From the NCBI GenBank assembly GCA_964615365.1, contig CAZTOU010000002.1:1-64000 (forward strand): 64,000 bases of DNA, written 5' to 3'. Source of the DNA: CAVXZE01 sp964615365. GTDB taxonomy: Bacteria; Myxococcota_A; UBA9160; UBA6930. Shown in pieces: positions 52,201 through 58,843 of this stretch. Both the position numbers and the translations under genes were made by a program. The notes beneath the pieces were generated by a model, which saw only the letters and a list, made by a program, of their open reading frames with translations, was not told where the DNA came from and did no database searches. Numbering within the stretch: position 1 is the stretch's first letter; every line of letters begins with the position of its first letter.

Positions 52201-52894
52201 CAAGTTCCTCATGGCCGCGGCCAACGATCGATCGAAGGAGACGCCGCCCAGCGTTCCGGTGCTCGCCGAGGCATACCTCCAGGAGATCCGGCGAACGCAA
52301 CCGCATCAGCCCTATTACCTGGCGGGCGTTTCTTTCGGGGGGTGCGTGGCCTTCGAGATCGCACAGCAGCTGAGAGCCCAAGGAGAACAGGTCCAAGGCC
52401 TCTACCTGATCGACGCGATTCTCCCCTCCTCCATGCGGCGAGATCTTCCGAGATGGGTGGCTCATCAATTCAGCGAAACACGGCGCAGAGGCTCGAGGCA
52501 CCTGGTCGACCAGTTGGGAAAGGTCTCGCCGAGCCTTGCAGCGCCCTTCAGAAGCGTAGTTGCGCCTGATGAAGAGACGCGGACGGGCACTGCCGACTCG
52601 CTGCGTGGAATCGAATTACGAAGGAACCACTCCTATATCGCTGCGATGAGGCAGTACGAGGAGACGATTCGGAGCTACGCGGCGAATGCGATCCTCTTCT
52701 ACGCGATGGATCGTTCGGATTCCGGCGGTTATCAGGTGGCGCCGGATTGTGGCTGGGAGAGGGTCATGCGAGGTGACTTCCGGATCTGCAACATCGACGT
52801 GGACCATCTCGGGGCGCTGCGGAAGCCGGACGTCGAGACCCTCGCCGATCACATCCGCATCTCGATGTCGCTCTCTGCCGGCGTCGGTGCATGA
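46265..52894 (+). CDS. Two-module non-ribosomal peptide synthetase (truncated C-A-PCP-C-A-PCP-TE)
   Basis: 2,209 residues. Order: a C-domain C-lobe fragment (1-230), A1 (about 240-760; YTSGSTGKPKG at 423), PCP1 (GGHSL, Ser823), a full C domain with HHIVSDD at 1015-1021 (Asp in place of the usual final Gly), A2 (1300-1830, YTSGSTGKPKG at 1489), PCP2 (Ser1889) and TE (GVSFGG, nucleophile Ser2023; NIDVDHLG with the His). The specificity residues of A1 are D469-I470-L473-Q515-I542-G544-V566-I574-W575-K766, close to the published glycine code DILQLGLIWK. The A2 code is identical because 1,845 bp of DNA is repeated. A dipeptide of two glycine-like units released by TE is predicted. No tidy ribosome site precedes the start; the first C domain lacks its N-lobe with HHxxxDG. 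Confidence 0.9.
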   Translation: MVTDEQLSYWREQLSGIESLALPTDRMRPPVRTFESDALDIRLGRALGEALSQLSRECDTTPSGILLSVLELLLARYSGQSDICLGISHVDPGGAGREGAAVPLRSFLVLRTEVTPELDFGELVSRVEERTRQAHAHGEVPLDRLVDEILGEHERTRDPLFQVTFAFEDRVAQRDADLPATTEDEVKRRASQFDLAFEFRRQADQSVDGSVEYSRDLYDASTIERMVGQFRHLLEQVVEAPGTPIGEFSIVTEREREELARWNATEVVYPRDRCLHELFEARAAAVPDSCALSFIDHELSYAELNRRSNQFGHRLREMGVGPDVLVGICMDRTEDLVIALMGTLKAGGAYVPLDPEYPRERLNLMIEDAQPLVVISESQYADLLTCDSSELFLIDREGEGLASESERNLSCISAPENLAYVIYTSGSTGKPKGVMVEHRNAVNFLTGMERSLGISDPGVWIGVTSISFDISVLEIFGSLAWGFELAFYPGPRFETSEGESLISRLLRERRVTTLQCTPSLVEILLDDPEARKWLEKLDRAMIGGEALPTALAGELLEVLRGELYNVYGPTETTIWSTVHLVQPEDPEMGSIPIGHPIANTTLFVLDANDQPLPAGLVGELVIGGVGVTRGYFNRPELTQERFPTASFEAARGERLYRTGDLARFRAGGTLECLGRIDFQVKISGHRIELGEIESVLERHDSVQKAVVVAREDASGSKRLVAYVKSAAGGADAEQAQREHLRELLPEFMVPPYFVYLAEYPLTPNGKVDRKALPEPEGLSIEGAEAFTAPRNPTEERLAEIWADVLKLEQVGVRQNFIELGGHSLLAARVASRVWESFGVELPLRSLFDAPTVETLAGLIDGLSEEGVASKAEPLVRVPRDQRLPLSSAQLRMWVMYQHDPESSRYSLPSAFRVSGRLDAEALRRAFEEIVRRHESLRTRYQSEGGEPYQQILDDVSWELPLVDLTILPEAQREHEMQRLADEEARRPFDLAAGVVLRTGLIRLTREEHVLMINIHHIVSDDWSTSLFRKELKLFYAAFSKGETLSLPDIEIQYADFAHWEQGWMESQTLCQQTEYWREKIRGVETLQLPADRPRPPMQSYAGGVVDFELSDQLREGLMRLSREQDATLFMTLLAAFKVLLARWSGQSDICVGTPIANRGQVELESIVGLFLNTLALRTDVSLELTFEELLARIKECTLQAYMHRDLPFERLVEEAGVKWDPSCHPLFQVMFAFENEEPGIELDALTLRPVRLRRETALLDLTLSVSQCADQSLITFMEYSRDLYDASTIERMVGQFRHLLEQVVEAPGTPIGEFSIVTEREREELARWNATEVVYPRDRCLHELFEARAAAVPDSCALSFIDHELSYAELNRRSNQFGHRLREMGVGPDVLVGICMDRTEDLVIALMGTLKAGGAYVPLDPEYPRERLNLMIEDAQPLVVISESQYADLLTCDSSELFLIDREGEGLASESERNLSCISAPENLAYVIYTSGSTGKPKGVMVEHRNAVNFLTGMERSLGISDPGVWIGVTSISFDISVLEIFGSLAWGFELAFYPGPRFETSEGESLISRLLRERRVTTLQCTPSLVEILLDDPEARKWLEKLDRAMIGGEALPTALAGELLEVLRGELYNVYGPTETTIWSTVHLVQPEDPEMGSIPIGHPIANTTLFVLDANDQPLPAGLVGELVIGGVGVTRGYFNRPELTQERFPTASFEAARGERLYRTGDLARFRAGGTLECLGRIDFQVKISGHRIELGEIESVLERHDSVQKAVVVAREDASGSKRLVAYVKSAAGGADAEQAQREHLRELLPEFMVPPYFVYLAEYPLTPNGKVDRKALPEPEGLSIEGAEAFTAPRNPTEERLAEIWADVLKLEQVGVRQNFIELGGHSLLGVRLIMSVNEAFDSNLSVGSIFKASTIRDQAELIRSELEAHDTGVVRLARGEGEAALFCICGIDLYQELANALAPEYTVYGVHVPLEDKFLMAAANDRSKETPPSVPVLAEAYLQEIRRTQPHQPYYLAGVSFGGCVAFEIAQQLRAQGEQVQGLYLIDAILPSSMRRDLPRWVAHQFSETRRRGSRHLVDQLGKVSPSLAAPFRSVVAPDEETRTGTADSLRGIELRRNHSYIAAMRQYEETIRSYAANAILFYAMDRSDSGGYQVAPDCGWERVMRGDFRICNIDVDHLGALRKPDVETLADHIRISMSLSAGVGA
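46896..48740. repeat. NRPS module repeat, copy 1 (1,845 bp)
   Basis: This stretch spans the end of a C domain, all of A1 and the first half of PCP1, ending directly after the phosphopantetheine Ser region. Every position that I compared with copy 2 (offset 3,198 bp) is identical, and the first mismatches are at 46895 and 48741. Confidence 0.9.
50094..51938. repeat. NRPS module repeat, copy 2 (1,845 bp)
   Basis: Direct repeat of 46896-48740, same orientation and frame. It covers the end of the second C domain, all of A2 and the first half of PCP2, so the encoded adenylation domains are identical, including the specificity code. Confidence 0.9.
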
Positions 52895-53214
52895 ATGGGT
52901 CTGAGGCCGGATCTCGAGTGGCGCCGTCCATCAGTCATATTCAGGCCACTTTCGTCAGGCGATGCTGCCTCTTGTGGCTCGGATGGACATGGAATCGTTT
53001 CGCCATCCCGAGAGCGTGACCAAGATGTTCATGTGCGGCAAATACAGCCGCGTACACCGGATTGATGCACCAATTCCGAACGCCGAACAGACCTGCACCG
53101 AGCCTCGAGAGATCCAGACTGCTCGTGGGTCATGGTCTTCTGCTTGCGCAGAAAGACGGGCAGGTCTGCGTCGGGCCGACACGTCTGTGCTAACCTGCTG
53201 CAATTGCCCCGGCT
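52895..53214. other. Intergenic region after the NRPS
   Basis: 320 bp of lower-GC sequence. I find no supportable gene, no terminator-like hairpin with a T-run and no clear promoter. Confidence 0.35.
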
Positions 53215-54216
53215 TTGACTGCTGAAGGGATTGACGGAGCAAGCTTGGTCGAAGCAACCACTCATCCCGCCCGATCACTGGACTTCTGGCGAAACGAGCT
53301 GGCGACCGTTCTAGCAGAGGCGTTGGGCAACTCCTCGAATCACACGCTCTCGCTTCTCTGCCCTCCAAAGCCAGTCGCAGATGACTTCCTGAAGGTGCTC
53401 GTGCAGGACTCATCTGACCGAAGGACTGCGGTCGCGCTCTGCTCGAATCCCTTGTCACCCGATCTGGTAGCCCGCGGAATGCGGAAGGCGAAATCGGCGA
53501 AGTGCTCACTGGGCAGAGAGCTGGGCTGTGTCATTCTCGACCCGATAGTAGAAGGCCGCTTTTCAGGTGATCACCTATGGCCGGTTTTGGGTGTTCACCG
53601 AGGGGACGGGCTTTCCTATTCGGTTCTCCCCTACCGGAAGCCATTCAGTGACAACCGCCTTCTCTGGAGGCTCCAGAGAAGGCGAATATCCTCTTCAGTG
53701 CTTGGCTGGCTCTCTGCTGCGACGAAGAAAACCGCAAGAGCCTTGCGGGGCCAGGAACTCGAGGAAAACTTCGTCGCACCGCTTCGGCATCTGGCGGGGA
53801 TGAAGGACGCAACAGACCCCATCAGGCGGGCGGCAGCCGATACCTGCAACCGGATTCACAGAGGGCACTGGCAGCCCCGGCACGTCCTGATGCACAACGA
53901 CTTGTGGAAGGACAATATTCTCATCGATCGGAATCCGTTTGGCTTTGTCTTGATCGACTGGCCGGGGTCGAGGGTAGATGGATATGGAATCTATGACTTA
54001 CTCAGACTGGGAGAAGACATAGCGTTGAGTAGCAGTCAGTTGCGACGTGAAACGGAAAACCACTGCCGGCACCTCTCGAGTGAGATCGGAGACGCGCGCT
54101 CCCACCTGCTGGCCGCGCTCGCAGAGCTGTCTACCCGCCTCGAACACTTCCCGGTGGGCCGTTTCGTGCGGATGGCCACTGATTGCCTTTCTACCCTCGA
54201 ACGGATGGGCATTTGA
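53215..54216 (+). CDS. Aminoglycoside-phosphotransferase/choline-kinase-fold protein
   Basis: 333 residues from a TTG start; no ATG is present nearby. The catalytic loop HNDLWKDN (227-234; Asp229 and Asn234 in Brenner-type spacing) and the metal-binding FVLIDWPGS (Asp248) are intact. The N-lobe is poorly conserved and no clear Lys could be assigned. Such enzymes phosphorylate small hydroxyl compounds (aminoglycosides, choline, homoserine) or handle lipid-linked sugars. Located next to the NRPS in an island with visibly lower GC. Substrate unknown; a tailoring kinase for the peptide or sugar is only inferred. Confidence 0.65.
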   Translation: MTAEGIDGASLVEATTHPARSLDFWRNELATVLAEALGNSSNHTLSLLCPPKPVADDFLKVLVQDSSDRRTAVALCSNPLSPDLVARGMRKAKSAKCSLGRELGCVILDPIVEGRFSGDHLWPVLGVHRGDGLSYSVLPYRKPFSDNRLLWRLQRRRISSSVLGWLSAATKKTARALRGQELEENFVAPLRHLAGMKDATDPIRRAAADTCNRIHRGHWQPRHVLMHNDLWKDNILIDRNPFGFVLIDWPGSRVDGYGIYDLLRLGEDIALSSSQLRRETENHCRHLSSEIGDARSHLLAALAELSTRLEHFPVGRFVRMATDCLSTLERMGI

Positions 54217-54218
54217 TC

Positions 54219-54293
54219 GAACGGTGCATTGGCATGGACGTGCACGCCGCGAGCCGCAAGCTGGTGGCAATCTCACAGAGCGGGATGCGGCTT
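54219..54293 (+). pseudogene. Possible IS110-family transposase remnant (N-terminus)
   Basis: In this frame a short piece reads IGMDVHAASRKLVAISQSG, which resembles the DEDD-type N-terminus of IS110 transposases (xxGxDVHxxS). The reading frame then loses similarity. No complete IS or terminal repeat is present. It lies immediately left of the UDP-sugar dehydrogenase gene's 3' end. Confidence 0.4.
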
Positions 54294-54346
54294 GGTGGAA
54301 GGTCAGCTTCTTCGAGAGATTCAGTTTGTTGTCTTCGGGTCCAATC

Positions 54347-55657
54347 CTATGCCTCTTCGACATTCCCATACGTGTTTGGCACGACGTGTCTCGTATCGAC
54401 GATCAACTCAGCGTGCTTGGCGACCAGGTCGTAATCGACCTCTTTGTGATCAGTAACCACCAACACACAATCGGTTGCGGTCAATATGTCGATGTTCAAG
54501 GGGGTGGACTTCATGTCGAAGCTGTATTTTCTCGTGGGTAGCAGCTCCTTCACATAGGGATCGTGATACAGGACCCGAGCTCCGGATCTGTCCAGCAGAT
54601 CGATGATCTTGAGGGAAGGGCTTTCCCGCATGTCGTCGATGTTCGGTTTGTAGGCGACACCCAGGATCAATATGCTCGATCCGTTCAGGCTCTTTCTCCT
54701 CTGATTCAGTGCATTCTGTACCCTGTCCACGATGTGATACGGCATGGCCGTATTGATTTCGCCGGCGAGCTCGATGAAGCGCGTATTCATGTCCACCTGG
54801 CGTGCTTTCCACGTCAGGTAGAACGGATCGATCGGAATGCAGTGACCGCCGAGCCCCGGCCCTGGATAGAAGGGCTGAAAGCCAAACGGTTTGGTCGCCG
54901 CAGCCTCGATCACTTCCCAGGTGTCGATATTCAACCGCTGACAAAGCAGTTTCAGCTCGTTTACCAGGGCGATATTCACTGCGCGATAGATGTTCTCGAA
55001 TAGCTTCACCATCTCGGCGGTCTTGGTGGATTGGACCGGTACGACCACTTCCACGGCGGCACGATAGAGCGTTTCCGCAGCCCGAAGGCAGTCTTCGGTA
55101 TATCCCCCGACGATCTTCGGGATGGTGCTGGTCTCGAAATTGGGGTTGCCCGGGTCCTCTCGCTCAGGGGAGTACGCCAAGAAGAAATCAATACCTGCTT
55201 TGAGACCCGATCCCTCCTCCAGTATCTCTCGCATGAGTTCATCTGTCGTTCCCGGATATGTGGTGCTCTCCAAAGCTACGAGTTGCCCCTTTTTCATGTG
55301 CTCTGCGAGTAACCGGGATGTGTTTACGATGTAGCTGACATCGGGTTCGCGATTCTCGGTAAGCGGGGTTGGAACGCAGAGTAGAAGCGCATCACATTTC
55401 GAGGCCATTTCGAAGTCTGTCGATGCCTTGAAGATTCCACTATTTACATAGGGGAAAAAGGATGACGCAGCAATGTGTTTAAGGTAGCTTTCTCCATTGT
55501 TAATTGCGTCTATCTTTTTCGGGTCGATATCAAGGCCGATTACGTGATACCCTTTGCGAGCAAATGCAGACGCGAGAGGCAGTCCGACATACCCCAGGCC
55601 AATGACACCAACGACAGCAGATTTGTCTGATACTCTGTTTAGAAATTCGCTTATCAT
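54347..55657 (-). CDS. Nucleotide-sugar dehydrogenase (WbpA/UDP-GlcNAc or UDP-Glc 6-dehydrogenase family)
   Basis: 436 residues. NAD-binding motif GVIGLGYVGLPLA at 17-29, the dimerisation region, LVALESTTYPGTT, the catalytic Cys273 in PGPGLGGHCIPIDP and the C-terminal substrate-lid GVAYKPNIDDMRESPSL. The protein matches WbpA/TviB-type enzymes rather than UDP-glucose dehydrogenase. It oxidises the C6 of a UDP-HexNAc to a uronic acid. The gene is visibly AT-richer than its neighbours and lies between likely transposase remnants, suggesting recent arrival. It may supply a uronic acid to the EPS, but no UDP-HexNAc partner gene is close. Confidence 0.93.
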   Translation of the reverse strand: MISEFLNRVSDKSAVVGVIGLGYVGLPLASAFARKGYHVIGLDIDPKKIDAINNGESYLKHIAASSFFPYVNSGIFKASTDFEMASKCDALLLCVPTPLTENREPDVSYIVNTSRLLAEHMKKGQLVALESTTYPGTTDELMREILEEGSGLKAGIDFFLAYSPEREDPGNPNFETSTIPKIVGGYTEDCLRAAETLYRAAVEVVVPVQSTKTAEMVKLFENIYRAVNIALVNELKLLCQRLNIDTWEVIEAAATKPFGFQPFYPGPGLGGHCIPIDPFYLTWKARQVDMNTRFIELAGEINTAMPYHIVDRVQNALNQRRKSLNGSSILILGVAYKPNIDDMRESPSLKIIDLLDRSGARVLYHDPYVKELLPTRKYSFDMKSTPLNIDILTATDCVLVVTDHKEVDYDLVAKHAELIVDTRHVVPNTYGNVEEA

Positions 55658-55723
55658 GGGTTTCTCTCGAGTTGTGACTGTCTACGTTCGCGCGCTTTTT
55701 TGACGACCCGTCCTGACGAGTAT

Positions 55724-55829
55724 CGGTCCCCCGGAGCCGGTATCCCTTCGGGCTCCGCTCGGGGTTGTAGTATCGCAGGAAGCGATCGATGTCGCGCTGG
55801 GTCTCCGCGGGCTCGAGATGCCGGGTCTT
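55724..55829 (-). pseudogene. Integrase/transposase C-terminal remnant (IS481/IS3-type)
   Basis: The minus-strand frame contains ETQRDIDRFLRYYNPERSPKGYRLRG-like residues (core FLRYYNPERSPKGYRLRG), matching the end of the rve integrase domain of IS481/IS3-type transposases, where FLxxYNxxRPHxGYxL is usual. No open reading frame surrounds it and no catalytic DDE part is present. It is a remnant. Confidence 0.5.
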
Positions 55830-56186
55830 CCCGCCAATAGGGCTGGCGGCTCGTCGAGTCCCCGCGCGATCCGCCCATTTCGCCGCTGCCGGGGTGGCTT
55901 CTACGGCTTCCCTCTCACGCAGGGGAGGCGACGCCGGATCCACGAGCCGAGGGCGACGATCACCCGGGCGTTTCGCATGAGCCAGGAATAACGTCCGATA
56001 AGATAGATTATGTCAAATAGACTCTGGGCGCGACCTGGTGACCCTCTGGGGCCGCCCCCCCGCCCTGGCGCGGCGATCTCCCCTTATTTGAAGGCTTTTT
56101 GAGCTCTGTGGAGCGGACGGCCCCGAAGGACTTTCGCGAAGGATCGCTCCTGTGCTAATGGACGCCCCCGGAGGAAGCGCGCTCGA
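55830..56186. other. AT-richer junction segment upstream of the UDP-sugar pyrophosphorylase gene
   Basis: A non-coding stretch that includes an AT-rich block near 55990-56020 (GTCCGATAAGATAGATTATG) within GC-rich surroundings. It could be the end of a degraded mobile element, but no second inverted copy is present. The region then becomes GC-rich again and holds the likely promoter for the rightward gene. Confidence 0.35.
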
Positions 56187-57620
56187 ATGGCCTTTCCCGT
56201 GGAGCCAGGGATGGACAGCTCGAGGGAACTTCGAGACCGGTTCGCAGACAACGCTCAGGCGCACGTCTTCCAGTTCTGGGACCGCCTGGACGAAGCCGAG
56301 CGGGATCGACTCGCCGGCCAGGCGGGAGAGATCGACCTGGGACGCCTCGCCAGGATCCGCCTGGAGGCCCTGTCCTTGGCTTGTCCCCGCCCTCGCCTCC
56401 TGGAGCCCCTCCCCGTCGAGCGTCTCCCTGAACGCGGTGGAGATGCGGGAGAGCGCTCCCGAGCCCGGGAGTGCGGCGAGACCCTTCTCGCCGAGGGACG
56501 GGCGGGCGTTCTCCTGGTGGCGGGCGGTCAGGGCTCGCGTCTCGGCTTCCCGGGGCCCAAGGGCGCCTTCCCCATCGGCCCCGTCTCGACGCGAAGCCTG
56601 CTCGAGCTGCTGCTGCAGAAGATTCGCGGAGTGGTTCGACGCTTCGACCGGCCGCTTCCCGGGTATCTGATGACGAGCCCGAGCACCCACGCGGCGATCC
56701 GCGAGCTGCTGGAGAAGCACGACCATTTCGGCCTTCCCGTGGAGGACCTGTTTCTGTTTTCACAACAGGAGATTCCAGCCGTAGACTTCGAGGGATCACT
56801 GATCCTCGAGAGGCCCGATCGGATCGCCGAGAGCCCCGATGGACACGGCGCCTCGATCCCGGCGCTGGAGAGCAGCGGCGCGCTCCGGCAGATGGAGGAA
56901 CGCGGCGTCTCGACCCTCTTCTACTGCCACGTGGACAACCCCCTGGTTCGGATCGCCGACCCGGTCCTGCTGGGGTACCGGGCCCTCGCCGGCGCGGATG
57001 TGGTCTGCAAGGCCGTCCGCAAGCGCGACCCGCAGGAGGGGCTGGGGACCCTCGGGCGCGTGGACGGCCGTGCCGCGGTGGTGGAGTACACGGAGATCCA
57101 GGAGCCCCATCGCTCGATGCGGGATGCGGATGGGGATCTGGTCTACTGGGCCGGATCCATCGGGGTTCACGCGTTCGACGTGGCCTTTCTGCGCCGGGCG
57201 GCCGGTGAATCCGAGACCCTGCTGCCCTACCACGCCTCGCCCAAGAAGATCTCCACCGTGGATTCCTCGGGCGAACGGGTCGTGCCTTCGACACCGAACG
57301 GGTACAAGCTGGAGAGGTTTGTGTTCGATGCCTTCTCGGAGGCGAGATCCATGCTCGCGATCGAGGCGCGGCGCGAGGACGAGTACTCACCGATCAAGAA
57401 CGCCTCGGGAGCGGCCTCTCGCGAGAGCGGGCGCCGGGATCTCGTCGCGTGCTATCGACGTTGGCTCGACGCCGCCGGAACGGCGCTGCCCGAGGGCGAC
57501 CTGGCGCTCGAGCTCGATCACGAATGGATCGACAGCGCCGAGGATGCCAGGGAAGCCGGCATCCGCGATGCCGCCGAGGCCCAGCATGTGATTCGCATAG
57601 CCACCGGAGTGACGCGATGA
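56187..57620 (+). CDS. Eukaryotic-type UDP-sugar pyrophosphorylase (UDPGP/UAP1 family)
   Basis: 477 residues from the ATG at 56187, preceded by GGAGGAAG with 9 bp spacing. The nucleotidyltransferase loop is LVAGGQGSRLGFPGPKG at 110-126, with PLPGYLMTSPSTH, the DNPLVRIADP substrate segment and NGYKLERFVFDAF. This is the UDPGP fold shared by UDP-GlcNAc and UDP-glucose pyrophosphorylases of eukaryotes and some bacteria, not the GalU or GlmU type. The substrate is thus UDP-GlcNAc/GalNAc or UDP-Glc. It overlaps the next gene by 4 bp (ATGA), so the two are coupled. Confidence 0.88.
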   Translation: MAFPVEPGMDSSRELRDRFADNAQAHVFQFWDRLDEAERDRLAGQAGEIDLGRLARIRLEALSLACPRPRLLEPLPVERLPERGGDAGERSRARECGETLLAEGRAGVLLVAGGQGSRLGFPGPKGAFPIGPVSTRSLLELLLQKIRGVVRRFDRPLPGYLMTSPSTHAAIRELLEKHDHFGLPVEDLFLFSQQEIPAVDFEGSLILERPDRIAESPDGHGASIPALESSGALRQMEERGVSTLFYCHVDNPLVRIADPVLLGYRALAGADVVCKAVRKRDPQEGLGTLGRVDGRAAVVEYTEIQEPHRSMRDADGDLVYWAGSIGVHAFDVAFLRRAAGESETLLPYHASPKKISTVDSSGERVVPSTPNGYKLERFVFDAFSEARSMLAIEARREDEYSPIKNASGAASRESGRRDLVACYRRWLDAAGTALPEGDLALELDHEWIDSAEDAREAGIRDAAEAQHVIRIATGVTR

Positions 57621-58375
57621 GTCCTGCCAGGAAGAGCACCGCCAAGGGCGCCAGGAAGACCACCAAGAAGGCCGCGCGCAAGGCCACCGGCAAGAAGGCC
57701 TCTGGAGCCGGAGCCAAGAAGAAGGCCACGGCGAAGCCTGCCAAGAAGACCGCGCCGAAGTCCGCCAAGAAGGCCGCGGCCGGGAAGACCCCTCGAAAGG
57801 TGGCCAAGAAGGCCGCGTCGAAGTCCGCCAAGAAGGCTGCGACCGAAAAGACCCCTCGAAAGGTGGCCAAGAAGGCCGCGTCGACGTCCGCCAAGAAGGC
57901 TGCGGCCGAAGAGACGCCGCGAAAGGCGGCCAGGAAGACCGCCGAGAGGCAGCCGGCCTCCCGTGCGAAATCCGCCCGCTCGAAGTCTGCGGCGGCGGCT
58001 CGACGCAGGACGAAACGGGTGATCGCTCGCCCCGTCGGGAGTGCCGAGAAGACGCCCCGACTCGGAGCCAAGTGGGCCTGCTTCCACTGCGGTGCGAAGT
58101 TCTACGATCTGAACCGACCCGACCCGATCTGTCCCAAGTGCTCGACCGATCAGCGGGACCAGCCGGCAAAGGTCGCGGCGGTGGTCCCGCCGCCCGCAAA
58201 GAAGCGACCGGCGGCGGCGCCTATTTCGCGGCTTCTCGACGAAGAGGACGGTCCGGAGGCGCCCTTTGAGCAAGAAGGCGAGGCGGAAGGCGCCGCTGAG
58301 CTGGACATCGGCAAGCTCAACGGCGGGGGCGGCTACCTCGACGATACCGAGTTCACCGAAGAGACCGACGACTGA
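57617..58375 (+). CDS. Histone-H1-like Lys/Ala-rich protein fused to a FYDLN zinc ribbon
   Basis: 252 residues. Residues 1-135 are a Lys/Ala/Pro-rich, intrinsically disordered DNA-binding tail, including three 21-residue tandem repeats of the KSAKKAAxxKTPRKVAKKAA type. Then follows the TIGR02300-like zinc ribbon: C155-x2-C158 and C172-x2-C175 flanking KFYDLNRPDP. The C-terminus is acidic (EEDGPEAPFEQEGEAEGA). The typical FYDLN protein has no H1-like N-terminus, so this is an unusual fusion. It is likely a nucleoid or ribosome-associated protein; the exact role is unknown. Confidence 0.85.
   Translation: MSPARKSTAKGARKTTKKAARKATGKKASGAGAKKKATAKPAKKTAPKSAKKAAAGKTPRKVAKKAASKSAKKAATEKTPRKVAKKAASTSAKKAAAEETPRKAARKTAERQPASRAKSARSKSAAAARRRTKRVIARPVGSAEKTPRLGAKWACFHCGAKFYDLNRPDPICPKCSTDQRDQPAKVAAVVPPPAKKRPAAAPISRLLDEEDGPEAPFEQEGEAEGAAELDIGKLNGGGGYLDDTEFTEETDD
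57758..57946 (+). repeat. Three tandem 63-bp repeats in the H1-like part
   Basis: Units start at 57758, 57821 and 57884. Units 1 and 2 differ at few positions, unit 3 more. The period keeps the frame, so copy number can vary without frameshift. Confidence 0.85.
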
Positions 58376-58389
58376 ACCACCGCTTCGCT

Positions 58390-58414
58390 GCAAGCGCGGC
58401 TTCGCGGCGCTTGC
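58390..58414. terminator. Bidirectional terminator-like hairpin
   Basis: GCAAGCGC (58390-58397) and GCGCTTGC (58407-58414) form an 8-bp perfect stem with a 9-nt loop. It lies exactly between the convergent stop codons of the FYDLN protein and the leftward small membrane protein. Confidence 0.55.
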
Positions 58415-58843
58415 CTAGATCCTCAGGAAGCGGCGTAGCTGGTGCAGCAGGCCGTCGCCCGAAGATCCGCGCAGGGATTCCTCCCTCCGAAGCTCGCGCA
58501 GGACGGCTTCCTTCTGGGCCACGACCGCTCCCAACGAGCGCGTCGAGTCGCCCACCTTCTGGGCCCTCTCGAACGCTTCGATCCGCTCGTCGAGGAGACT
58601 TCCGCTACCCGTCTCGACGCTGCGGCTCTTCGCCGCGTCGTAGCGGGAATCGAGAGCCTGGATCTCTTGCTCGTAGGCCGCGATCAGCGCGGCGATCTCC
58701 GCGTCGGAGTAGGCCTTGTAGGGCCGCTCTGCATCCCGATCATCGGCCCCCTGGTTTGGCTGGTAGTTGTACTCGACCGCGACGCCCAGACCGACCAGCA
58801 GCGCGAGAACGAGGACCACAGCGCCGAGGTTCTTCATCTCCAT
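58415..58843 (-). CDS. Small membrane protein with coiled coil
   Basis: 142 residues from the ATG at 58843, which overlaps the stop of the PfkB gene (TGATG); an ATG two codons later also has a ribosome-site-like AGAGG. One N-terminal helix (LGAVVLVLALLVGLGVAVEY) is followed by a polar, Asp/Arg-rich stretch and a helical segment (AEIAALIAAYEQEIQALDSR ... RAQKVGDSTRS) probably coiled. No family recognised. The coupling to PfkB and Slt suggests an envelope-linked protein. Confidence 0.6.
   Translation of the reverse strand: MEMKNLGAVVLVLALLVGLGVAVEYNYQPNQGADDRDAERPYKAYSDAEIAALIAAYEQEIQALDSRYDAAKSRSVETGSGSLLDERIEAFERAQKVGDSTRSLGAVVAQKEAVLRELRREESLRGSSGDGLLHQLRRFLRI

Noticed and set aside
53029..53509. 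Leftward frame overlapping the start of the APH-like gene
   Set aside because: No motif, and it contradicts the intact catalytic motifs of the rightward frame.
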